Shown: piece by piece, positions 57,725 through 64,000 of the stretch
Layout: the number at the start of each line of letters is the position of its first letter
How positions within the stretch are numbered: the first letter of the stretch is position 1
Assembly: GCF_014202425.1 (NCBI RefSeq)
Contig: NZ_JACHGT010000006.1
Coordinates: 1 to 64,000, forward strand
Origin: Phytomonospora endophytica
GTDB taxonomy: Bacteria; Actinomycetota; Actinomycetes; Mycobacteriales; Micromonosporaceae
Direction: 5' to 3'
DNA length: 64,000 nucleotides
Position numbers and translations under genes: made by a program
The notes under the pieces: generated by a model
Told to the model about the DNA's origin: nothing
The model's input: the letters and a program-made list of their open reading frames with translations, nothing else
Database searches by the model: none

Positions 57725-58201
57725 ATGTCACAGAAGGGGCCCGTGCGGATGCCCAACCGGCTCACCATCGGCGAGCTCGCCGCCCGTTCGGGCGCGGCGA
57801 CCTCGGCGCTGCGCTTCTACGAGGAGCGCGGGCTGATCAGCTCCGAACGGACCGCGGGCAACCAGCGCCGCTATCGCCGCGACCAGCTGCGCCGGGTGGC
57901 GTTCATCCGTACGGCGCAACAGGTCGGGCTGACCCTGTCGGAGATCACCGAGGCGCTGAACTCGCTCCCCGAGGACCGTACGCCGACGAAGGCCGACTGG
58001 GCGCGCCTGTCGGGGCAGTGGCGGACTCGCCTCGACGATCAGATCCAGCGCCTCATCGAGCTGCGCGACACCCTGACCGGCTGCATCGGCTGCGGATGCC
58101 TGTCGCTGAAGTCGTGCGCGCTGTACAACACCGACGACCGCAAGGCCGCGCTCGGCCCGGGCGCGCACTGGGACGACGCACCGGTGCAGGCTTCGCGCTG
58201 A
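57725..58201 (+). CDS. soxR: SoxR, [2Fe-2S] redox-sensing MerR-family regulator
   Basis: A 158-residue MerR protein. The winged HTH is LTIGELAARSGAATSALRFYEERGLISSERTAGNQRRY. The C-terminal cluster CIGCGCLSLKSC (Cys120, Cys123, Cys125, Cys131) is the [2Fe-2S] ligand set of SoxR, so redox-active drugs or superoxide should switch it on. In actinomycetes SoxR controls quinone reductases and drug pumps; the next gene here encodes a quinone oxidoreductase-type enzyme and is a likely target. The ATG at 57725 was used; an inner ATG at residue 9 is also possible. Confidence 0.95.
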   Translation: MSQKGPVRMPNRLTIGELAARSGAATSALRFYEERGLISSERTAGNQRRYRRDQLRRVAFIRTAQQVGLTLSEITEALNSLPEDRTPTKADWARLSGQWRTRLDDQIQRLIELRDTLTGCIGCGCLSLKSCALYNTDDRKAALGPGAHWDDAPVQASR

Positions 58202-58271
58202 GACCGATTCCTTTCGCCGGCGACCGAGGTCTACCTGACCGAGTTCCCCTACGCCGAAACGAAAGGCCGAC

Positions 58272-59264
58272 ATGAGCATTCCCACCACCATGCGTGCGCT
58301 GTGCCAGGCCGCCCTCGACGGACCGCGCGGCCTGCACCTGCTCACCGACGCGCCCGTCCCGAGTCCCGGCCCGGGCGAGGTCCTCCTCCGCGTCACCGCC
58401 GCCGGCGTCAACTTCCGCGACCTCATGCGCGCCGACGGCACGTCCCCCGACGGCCCGCGCCCGCCGTTCATCGCGGGCTTCGAGGCTGCTGGTGAGGTCG
58501 TCGCGGTCGGCGAGGCCGTCACCGGGCCACGGCCGGGCGACCACGTCGTCGGCGTCGGCGACGGCGCCTTCGCCGAGTACCTCGCCGTTCCCGCGTACGC
58601 GGCCATGCCCGTACCGCCCGGCTGGACCGACCGCGAGGCCCTCGGCCTGGCCGTGAACTGGCCCACCGCGCTCGCCGCGCTCTCCACCCTCGGCGGACTC
58701 CACAAGGGACAGACGGTGTTCGTTCCCGCCGCCGCCGGCGCGACCGGCCAGGCCGCCGTCACCATCGCCCGGCACCTTGGCGCGACGGTGATCGCGGCCG
58801 CCTCACCGGCCAAGCACGACGTCGTGCGCGCCCTCGGCGCCGACCACGTCCTCGACTCCCGCGACGCGGACTTCGCCGACAGGGTGCTGGAACTGACGGA
58901 TGGTCAAGGCGCCGACGTCGTCCTGGAATCGACCGGAGGGCCCGCCTTCGCCGAGAGTCCGCGCGCGGCCAAACGCGTGACCGGCCGGGTGATCGTCCTC
59001 GGTACGGCGGGCGGCGAGGCCGCGGTCACCAACGTCGACCTCGTCTACCGGCACCAGATCCAGCTCATCGGCCTCAACATCGGGGTGCTCGCCCGTTCGG
59101 CGCCGAGGCTCTTCGGTGAGCTCATGGGCGAGTTGACGGCGCTCATCGCGGCGGGCGTGATCGCACCCGGCGACCCCACCGGGTACGACCTCGCCGACGG
59201 CCCGAAGGCGCTGATGGACCTCGCGAACCGTTCCACCGTTGGGAAACTGGCCCTCCTGCCATGA
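58272..59264 (+). CDS. Zinc-free MDR-type NADPH:quinone oxidoreductase
   Basis: A 330-residue medium-chain dehydrogenase/reductase. GEVLLRVTAAGVNFRDLMRADG, PFIAGFEAAGEVVAVGEAV and the Rossmann loop VFVPAAAGATGQAAVTIARHLGATVIAAASPAKHD match the quinone oxidoreductase branch, which has no catalytic zinc Cys; none is seen here. It reduces quinones or enals with NADPH. It follows soxR by 70 nt, consistent with a SoxR-dependent redox-stress enzyme. The ATG at 58272 has a GAAAGG site. Its last bases overlap the sigma-factor start. Confidence 0.9.
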   Translation: MSIPTTMRALCQAALDGPRGLHLLTDAPVPSPGPGEVLLRVTAAGVNFRDLMRADGTSPDGPRPPFIAGFEAAGEVVAVGEAVTGPRPGDHVVGVGDGAFAEYLAVPAYAAMPVPPGWTDREALGLAVNWPTALAALSTLGGLHKGQTVFVPAAAGATGQAAVTIARHLGATVIAAASPAKHDVVRALGADHVLDSRDADFADRVLELTDGQGADVVLESTGGPAFAESPRAAKRVTGRVIVLGTAGGEAAVTNVDLVYRHQIQLIGLNIGVLARSAPRLFGELMGELTALIAAGVIAPGDPTGYDLADGPKALMDLANRSTVGKLALLP

Positions 59265-60241
59265 CGCCGGGCCTGGACGCGAGCCGCTTCACCGCCGAGA
59301 CCGAGAGGTTCCGGCGGGAGCTGCTCGCGCACTGCTATCGGATGACGGGTTCGGCCCACGACGCCGAGGATCTCGTGCAGGAGACCTATCTGCGGGCGTG
59401 GCGGTCCCACGCCGGCTTCGAGGGACGCGCGTCGGTGCGGTCGTGGCTGTACAAGATCGCCACGAACGTCTGCCTGACGGCGCGAAGGCCGCGCCCGATC
59501 CGGGTGCTCCCCTCGGGTCTGGCGGGCCCGTCCGACGGCTCCGGCCCGCCGCTTCGGGCCGGCCCGGACGAGGTCGCGTGGCTCGAACCGCTGCCCGACG
59601 CGTGGACGACGCCGCCGGCCGACGATCCGGCGGCGGTCGTCGTCGAACGCGAATCGCTGCGGCTGGCGCTGATCGCCGGACTCCAGCACCTGCCCGCCCG
59701 CCAGCGCGCGATCCTCATCCTGCGCGAGGTGCTGGCGTTCACGGCCCCCGAGACCGCCGAGATCCTCGACACCACGACGGCGGCGGTCAAGAGCGGGCTC
59801 CAGCGCGCCCGCGCCCGCCTCGATGAACGCGACACCGGTTCCGAGCGGCTGCTCGAACCGTCCGATCCGCGGGCCCGCGCGCTGCTCGACGGGTACATCG
59901 CGGCCTTCGAGCACGCCGACGTCGGCCTGCTCGAACAGGTACTGCGCACCGACGCGTCCCTGGAGGCGACGCCGTTCCCCGCGTGGCAGTCGGGCCGCGC
60001 GAGCTGCCTGTACGTCCTCGGCGCGTACGTGCTCGGCGCACCGGGGGACTGGCGCATGTTCGCGGCCGGCGCCAACGGTCAGCCCGCCGCCGTCGTCTAC
60101 CGGCGCGACGGCGACGGGATCCCGCGCGCCGACGGCGTCGTGGTCCTCGCCACCACCGCGACCGGCGTCGCCGGCGTCGTCAAGTTCGGCGACCCCGCCC
60201 TGGTCGCGGCCTTCGGCCACCCCGCCGTGCTCGCGTCCTGA
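59261..60241 (+). CDS. SigG/SigJ-like ECF sigma factor with SnoaL-type C-terminus
   Basis: A 326-residue ECF sigma factor. Sigma-2 is RFRRELLAHCYRMTGSAHDAEDLVQETYLRAWRSHAGFEG (about residues 16-56). Sigma-4 is LRLALIAGLQHLPARQRAILILREVLAFTAPETAEILDTTTAAVKSGLQRARARL. The last 120 residues form a SnoaL/NTF2-like domain (LLDGYIAAFEHADVGLLEQVL to VAAFGHPAVLAS), as in the TIGR02960 group, where it replaces a separate anti-sigma factor. The start ATG overlaps the quinone-oxidoreductase stop (ATGA), so both are made together. Targets are unknown. Confidence 0.92.
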   Translation: MTPGLDASRFTAETERFRRELLAHCYRMTGSAHDAEDLVQETYLRAWRSHAGFEGRASVRSWLYKIATNVCLTARRPRPIRVLPSGLAGPSDGSGPPLRAGPDEVAWLEPLPDAWTTPPADDPAAVVVERESLRLALIAGLQHLPARQRAILILREVLAFTAPETAEILDTTTAAVKSGLQRARARLDERDTGSERLLEPSDPRARALLDGYIAAFEHADVGLLEQVLRTDASLEATPFPAWQSGRASCLYVLGAYVLGAPGDWRMFAAGANGQPAAVVYRRDGDGIPRADGVVVLATTATGVAGVVKFGDPALVAAFGHPAVLAS

Positions 60242-60321
60242 CTGCGATCCCCGTCACCATCGAAATGCCCCCGCCGCCCTCCGGGTTGGTCGCAGATGCC
60301 GTCACTCACCCAGGAGGACCC

Positions 60322-61026
60322 ATGTCGTTGTCGGGCAAGCGCATCGTGATCACCGGAGGGGCGACCGGCATCGGCCGCGCCATCGCCGGACTCGCCGTCG
60401 AGCGCGGTGCCGCGGTCGTCGTCACCGGCCGGACCGAGGCCACGCTGAAGGCCGCCGTCACCGAGATCGGCCCGGGTGCCGACTACCGCGTGCTCGACGT
60501 GACCGACGCCGAGGCCGTCGAGCGCGTCCTGGCCTCCGTCGGACCTTTCGACCACCTCGTCACCGGCGCCGCCGAGATCGTCGCCGGGCCGTTCACCGAA
60601 CTCCCCGAAACCGACGCCCGTTCGCTGTTCGAGACGAAGTTCTGGGGCCAGTACCGGGCCGCGAAGGCCGCCGTCCCGCACATCGCGCCCGACGGCTCGA
60701 TCCTCTTCTTCTCCGGCTACCTCTACCGCAAGGCCGAGGCCGGTTTCTCCGGCTTCGCCGCCGTCAACGGCGCGGTCGAAGGCCTCGTGAAGGCCCTCGC
60801 GATCGAGCTCGCGCCCCTGCGCGTCAACGCCATCTCGCCCGGCCAGATCGACGTCTACGAGGGCCGCATGGACCCTGACGCCCACGCTCGTTTCCGCGCC
60901 GACGTCGCCGCCCAGATCCCCGCCGGACGGCCCGGCACGGCCGCCGAGGCCGCGCACGCCGCCCTGTTCCTGCTGGAGAACACCTTCACCACGGGCACGA
61001 CGCTCGACGTCGACGGGGGAAGGTAA
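60322..61026 (+). CDS. SDR-family protein lacking the catalytic Tyr and Lys
   Basis: A 234-residue short-chain dehydrogenase-like protein. The cofactor loop ITGGATGIGRAIAGLA is intact, and SGY (Ser131) occupies the catalytic Ser position. The usual YxxxK is replaced: GFSGFAAVNGAVEGLVKA has Phe145 for Tyr and Asn149 for Lys. The C-terminus (INAISPG-like VNAISPGQIDVYEG, then TLDVDGGR) is normal. It may be an inactive cofactor-binding or regulatory protein, or catalyse with other residues. A strong AGGAGG site precedes the ATG. It follows the sigma factor by 80 nt and probably belongs to the same transcript. Confidence 0.88.
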   Translation: MSLSGKRIVITGGATGIGRAIAGLAVERGAAVVVTGRTEATLKAAVTEIGPGADYRVLDVTDAEAVERVLASVGPFDHLVTGAAEIVAGPFTELPETDARSLFETKFWGQYRAAKAAVPHIAPDGSILFFSGYLYRKAEAGFSGFAAVNGAVEGLVKALAIELAPLRVNAISPGQIDVYEGRMDPDAHARFRADVAAQIPAGRPGTAAEAAHAALFLLENTFTTGTTLDVDGGR

Positions 61027-61099
61027 CCCCAGGCGAGGACGGGGTGACACCCGCCACCCCGTTCCCGCGCCCTGCTCGTCGCCACCCGCCTCCGCGAGT

Positions 61100-61118
61100 T
61101 AAGGTAAGCCGAACCTAA
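61100..61118. promoter_or_regulatory. DtxR/IdeR-type iron box
   Basis: The 19-nt TAAGGTAAGCCGAACCTAA matches the consensus TTAGGTTAGGCTAACCTAA at 15 of 19 positions. It lies about 26 nt before the mini-ORF and 67 nt before the FhuF-type gene, so iron-loaded repressor would switch the gene off. Confidence 0.8.
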
Positions 61119-61143
61119 CGGCCACGGAGGCAGGAGGCAGGAC

Positions 61144-61188
61144 GTGTCCACGTCGCCCGGCACGACCCCCACCGGGGCCGCCGCGTGA
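61144..61188 (+). CDS. 14-residue upstream ORF coupled to the FhuF-type gene
   Basis: A GTG with two strong Shine-Dalgarno repeats (CGGAGGCAGGAGGCAGGAC, just before it) opens a 14-residue frame, MSTSPGTTPTGAAA, whose TGA overlaps the GTG start of the FhuF-type gene (GTGA at 61185-61188). The main gene has no good ribosome-binding site of its own, so its translation probably depends on ribosomes finishing this mini-ORF. Alternatively the mini-ORF is only the best-fitting initiation region of a frame-corrected, longer protein. Confidence 0.55.
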   Translation: MSTSPGTTPTGAAA

Positions 61189-61979
61189 CCACGACGCTGC
61201 CGCCGCTGCGACTCCCGTCGGTCGCACCGCTCGCCCCCGTCACCCGCGCGCTGGCCGCGATGCGCCGCAGCCGCGGCGAGCGCGCCACCGCCGGCGTCGC
61301 CGACGGGCTCGTCCTCGACTCCCTCGCCGGGTACACGCCCGCGACGTGCTTCACCGACGGTTCGGCCGTCGCACAGCTCATCGACGCGCCCCGCCGGCGC
61401 TGGGGCGCCGCGCCCCACGCCGCGGCCGCGCTGGCCTGGAAGGGCTACTCCTACTGGCTGGCGCTGCCCGCCGTCATCGGCTGGGCGAGCGCTCGCCGGG
61501 TGCCGCTGCTGCACGCGTCGAACGTGATGCTGCGGTTGTCCGACGAGCGGCCGTGGTTCCGGTTCGGGATGCGCCGGGCGATGGTCGCGGTCCTGCCGAA
61601 CGACCCGGTCGCGGGTGATCCGGGTGTGCGCGTCGTCGACGACGAGGGCGCGCTCCTCGACGTTCTGCGCGCGACGCTCGTCGACCAGCATCTGGCGCCG
61701 CTGCTGACGCGGTTCCGCGGGCAGGTTCGCGTCGGGCGGCGGATCATGTGGGGTTCGCTGGCGTCGGGTGTCGCGCACGCCGTGGAGTACACCGCCGACA
61801 CGACCCCGCTGTCCATTGTGGAGACCGCCGGGACGCTGCTGGAGGCCTTGCGGGTCCCCGATCTCGTCGATGTGGCGTGCACGCCGGAAGGTGAGATGAG
61901 CCTGCGGCGGAAGACCTGCTGTCTGGCGTTCACCGTCGAGGGACTGTCGACCTGCCGCAGCTGCTGCGTCACCGGGTGA
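61185..61979 (+). CDS. FhuF-type [2Fe-2S] ferric-siderophore reductase
   Basis: A 264-residue protein with the FhuF C-terminal iron-sulfur motif C-C-x10-C-x2-C: Cys245, Cys246, Cys257 and Cys260 in RKTCCLAFTVEGLSTCRSCC. The remainder is the ferric-reductase fold (WKGYSYWLALPAVIGWASARRVPLL, RRIMWGSLASGVAHAVEYT). It reduces Fe3+ in imported hydroxamate siderophores so the iron is released. The DtxR/IdeR-like box upstream supports iron-repressed expression. Its GTG overlaps the stop of the mini-ORF. The 3' end overlaps the convergent RibD-like gene by 11 nt. Confidence 0.9.
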   Translation: MTTTLPPLRLPSVAPLAPVTRALAAMRRSRGERATAGVADGLVLDSLAGYTPATCFTDGSAVAQLIDAPRRRWGAAPHAAAALAWKGYSYWLALPAVIGWASARRVPLLHASNVMLRLSDERPWFRFGMRRAMVAVLPNDPVAGDPGVRVVDDEGALLDVLRATLVDQHLAPLLTRFRGQVRVGRRIMWGSLASGVAHAVEYTADTTPLSIVETAGTLLEALRVPDLVDVACTPEGEMSLRRKTCCLAFTVEGLSTCRSCCVTG

Positions 61980-62544
61980 CGGTGTAGCGCTGTAGCAGCG
62001 CGCCGCCCGTCCCGATCGCCGTGCTTTCCACCAGTGCGAAGCGTGTGGCGTCCACATCCCCTTCGAACATGGGCTTTCCGGTGCCGAGGACGAGCGGGTA
62101 GAGCTTCACGATGAGCTCGTCGATCTCGCCGAAGAGGCTCCCGGCCAGTTTCGAGCCGCCCGCCAGCCAGATGTCGCCGCCCTCGCGTGCCTTGAGTTCG
62201 CGCACCGTCGCGACCGGGTCGGCGACGACATGGACGCGCGGATCCCCTGTGTCGCCAAGGGATGTGGAGACGACGTACTGCTCCAGGTGCGCGTACGGGC
62301 TGCTGATCCCCTCGGCGAGCGCGGGCTCGTAGGTGCCCCGGCCCTGGATGACGGTGTCGAAGCGTCCACTGGGGACGGTGACGCCGACGGCCTCGTGGAG
62401 GTGGGTGGGGAGGGTCTGGGGGTACTCGGCGACGAGATGCTCGACGAGCCCGTCGGGAAGCGGGAAGAAGGCGGCGATCGAGCCGTCGGAGGCGGCGATG
62501 AGACCGTCGATGCTCGCGCCGACGAAGTAGACGAGTTTGCGCAT
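61969..62544 (-). CDS. Dihydrofolate reductase-like (RibD C-terminal) family protein
   Basis: A 191-residue protein of the RibD_C/DHFR-like superfamily. MRKLVYFVGASIDGLIAASDGSIAAF, TVIQGRGTYEPAL, GGDIWLAGGSKLAGSLFGEIDELIVKLYPLVLGTGKPMF are characteristic of stand-alone NADPH-binding members that reduce unidentified substrates; the full riboflavin enzyme RibD would carry an extra deaminase domain, absent here. The ATG at 62544 was chosen because 12 further upstream codons are unlike family starts. A strong terminator between it and the MFS gene keeps the two transcripts apart. Confidence 0.88.
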   Translation of the reverse strand: MRKLVYFVGASIDGLIAASDGSIAAFFPLPDGLVEHLVAEYPQTLPTHLHEAVGVTVPSGRFDTVIQGRGTYEPALAEGISSPYAHLEQYVVSTSLGDTGDPRVHVVADPVATVRELKAREGGDIWLAGGSKLAGSLFGEIDELIVKLYPLVLGTGKPMFEGDVDATRFALVESTAIGTGGALLQRYTVTR

Positions 62545-62566
62545 CGGACCATGATCACACGAAAAG

Positions 62567-62593
62567 GCCCCCGGCCTCATCGAGGCCGGGGGC
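62567..62593 (-). terminator. Strong terminator after the MFS gene
   Basis: A perfect 12-bp stem GCCCCCGGCCTC (62567-62578) and GAGGCCGGGGGC (62582-62593) with a 3-nt loop lies 18 nt beyond the MFS stop. Leftward it is followed by CCTTTTCG, a classical T-run. Confidence 0.9.
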
Positions 62594-62611
62594 TCCGTCC
62601 GCCCGGACGAC

Positions 62612-64000
62612 TCAGTGGATCGCGGCCGCGAGCGGCTCGGCGGTCTCGCCCTCGACGGCGGCGTCGGCCTTGCGGTCCTTCATGACGACCAGCGCCAGCA
62701 GCGCCGCCGCGAAGACCCCGATCGCGCCGATCACGAAGGTCGTCGACATGCCCGACACGAAGGCCTCGCGGGCCGCGGTGGCCAGGCCGGAATCGCCTGT
62801 CGTGGCGGCGGTCCCGATGGCGTCGGTGATGGAGGCGCGGGCCGGTTCGGGCGTGCTCTCGGGCATCGCGTCACCGAAGTTGGTGACCAGGACGCTGCCG
62901 AGGATCGCCACGCCGAGGGCCGCGCCGGCCTGCTGGACGGTGTCGTTGAGGGCCGAACCGACCCCGGCGTGTTCGGCCGGGACGGCGCCCATCAGCGCGG
63001 TCACCGCGGCGGGCTGGGCGAGTCCGGCGCCGACCCCGAAGACCACCAGGGCCGCCGCGACGGTGACGAAGCCCGTGTCGGAGGACAGGGTCGTGAAGAA
63101 CAGGAACCCGCCGGACAGGACCAGCAGACCCGCGACGGTCATCGCCCGGTTGCCGATCTTCATGCCGAGGGTCGCGCCGAAGGAGTTGGTGATGATGACC
63201 GCGATCGCCATCGGGATCATCGCCAGGCCGGTCTCGGTCGGCGTGTAGTCGAGCACGAGCTGGAGGTACTGGGTCAGCGCCAGCAGCAGTCCGCCGTTGG
63301 CGACCTGGACCAGCACCAGCGAGAGGCTGCCACCGGAGAAGTTGCGGTTGCGGAACAGGCTCAGCGGGACCATCGGCGAGTCGGTGCGCAGTTCCCAGAT
63401 CACGAAGGCGGTGAGGCCGACGACGGCGGCGGCGAGGGCGATGAGGACCGTCGTGTCGCCGAGTCCCTTGGTGGGCGCCTCGATGATGACCCAGACCAGC
63501 GCGGTGAGGCCGACCATCGACAGCAGCGCGCCGAAGTAGTCGGGCTTGCGGTACGCGCTCCTCGACTCGGGCATGAGGGTCAGCGCGGCGACGATCGCGA
63601 TGATGACGATCGGGACGTTGATCAGGAAGACCGAGCCCCACCAGAACTTCGCGATCAGCGCGCCGCCGAAGACCGGTCCGCCGATCAGGCCGACCATCAG
63701 CACCGAGCTCCAGATGGACATCGCCTTGCGGCGCTCCTTGTCGTCGAAGACGGTGATGAGGATCGACAGCGTCGAGGGCATGACCAGGGCGCCGCCGATG
63801 CCCATGAGGACGCGGCCGCCGATGAGCTGCTCGGGGGTGGAGGCGTAGGTGGCCAGCAGTGACGCGATCCCGAAGATCGCCAGTCCGATCACCATTATCC
63901 TTCTGCGCCCGTAGCGGTCGGACAGGCTTCCGGCGGTCAGCAGCAGCCCGGCGAACACGAGGATGTAGCCCTCGATGATCCATTGGATGTCCTGCGCGGT
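62612..64000 (-). CDS. DHA2-family MFS drug exporter (start lies beyond the window)
   Basis: At least 463 residues of a 14-helix MFS exporter, cut at the right edge. The visible N-terminal part reads QDIQWIIEGYILVFAGLLLTAGSLSDRYGRRRIMVIG, the DHA2 second helix and motif A (about the first 65 residues missing at most). Motif C is MVGLIGGPVFGGALIAKFWWGSVFLINVPI. The C-terminus ends with a short basic/acidic tail (MKDRKADAAVEGETAEPLAAAIH). It exports drugs or metabolites against protons; its regulator, if divergent, lies outside. It differs clearly from the DHA2 exporter at 39260, so they are separate paralogues. Confidence 0.93.
   Translation of the reverse strand, partial: TAQDIQWIIEGYILVFAGLLLTAGSLSDRYGRRRIMVIGLAIFGIASLLATYASTPEQLIGGRVLMGIGGALVMPSTLSILITVFDDKERRKAMSIWSSVLMVGLIGGPVFGGALIAKFWWGSVFLINVPIVIIAIVAALTLMPESRSAYRKPDYFGALLSMVGLTALVWVIIEAPTKGLGDTTVLIALAAAVVGLTAFVIWELRTDSPMVPLSLFRNRNFSGGSLSLVLVQVANGGLLLALTQYLQLVLDYTPTETGLAMIPMAIAVIITNSFGATLGMKIGNRAMTVAGLLVLSGGFLFFTTLSSDTGFVTVAAALVVFGVGAGLAQPAAVTALMGAVPAEHAGVGSALNDTVQQAGAALGVAILGSVLVTNFGDAMPESTPEPARASITDAIGTAATTGDSGLATAAREAFVSGMSTTFVIGAIGVFAAALLALVVMKDRKADAAVEGETAEPLAAAIH

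Noticed and set aside
1-64000. CRISPR arrays, tRNA or rRNA genes, insertion sequences and prophage
   Set aside because: No regularly spaced repeats, cloverleaf-type sequences, transposase motifs or phage genes were seen. The only clear direct repeat is inside the LacI gene.

Overview
The window is very GC-rich, densely packed DNA from a Gram-positive actinomycete. Supporting signs are GTG starts, many ATGA/GTGA stop-start overlaps, an AfsR/SARP-type regulator with NB-ARC and TPR domains, an EgtA-type glutamate-cysteine ligase, LytR-CpsA-Psr proteins, a DUF5926 protein, a FhuF-type reductase behind a DtxR/IdeR-like box, and leaderless-looking promoters. The genus cannot be fixed from the sequence. 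No rRNA, tRNA, CRISPR array, insertion sequence or phage gene was seen, so this looks like chromosome rich in regulators and accessory metabolism.

Layout. 1-4.2 kb: acetyltransferase and glycerophosphodiesterase, then a coupled larB-larC-GDT1 operon. 4.2-6.7 kb: an Hsp70-like ATPase fused to membrane helices and a beta-propeller-like region. 6.7-8.7 kb: Rossmann epimerase divergent from a GlxA/AraC regulator. 8.7-15.3 kb: a four-gene ABC transporter/two-component operon divergent from an AfsR-like regulator across a large dyad. 15.3-19.4 kb: nucleotidyltransferase, arginine deiminase, a PAS-like protein and a glutamate-cysteine ligase. 19.4-27.5 kb: a sugar-uptake and glycosidase operon (binding protein, two permeases, secreted glycoamylase-like protein, GH39 enzyme) ending in a LacI regulator with a duplicated DNA-binding domain. 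27.6-34.4 kb: hypothetical proteins, an Lnt-like nitrilase, TetR regulators, an RraA-like protein, a six-cysteine mini-protein and a secreted protein. 34.4-46.4 kb: cell-surface glycopolymer genes (two LCP proteins, UDP-sugar epimerase/decarboxylase, phosphoglycosyl transferase, glycosyltransferase) mixed with a TetR-controlled MFS/FMN-reductase pair. 46.5-50 kb: ArsR/SRPBCC pair, phosphodiesterase, acetyltransferase and a small secreted M15-like protein. 50-53.1 kb: acyl-CoA synthetase coupled to a B12-mutase large subunit. 53.2-54.3 kb: a decayed membrane-protein gene. 54.3-57.7 kb: methyltransferase, GT2 and a split transketolase. 57.7-61 kb: soxR, quinone oxidoreductase, ECF-type sigma factor and an SDR protein. 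61-64 kb: iron-regulated FhuF-type reductase with an upstream mini-ORF, a RibD-like reductase and a truncated MFS exporter.

The genes read as local modules, each with its own regulator: antibiotic or stress sensing (ABC/TCS with SARP, TetR/MFS), carbohydrate uptake (LacI operon), redox (SoxR) and iron (DtxR-type box). The most unusual items are the double-HTH LacI protein, the Hsp70-membrane-propeller fusion, the six-cysteine mini-protein with its own terminator, the ligase/mutase pair without a cobalamin subunit, and the coupled mini-ORF before the FhuF gene. Exact starts rest on hand reading of ribosome-binding sites and overlaps. Functions rest on remembered family motifs; no database search was possible.
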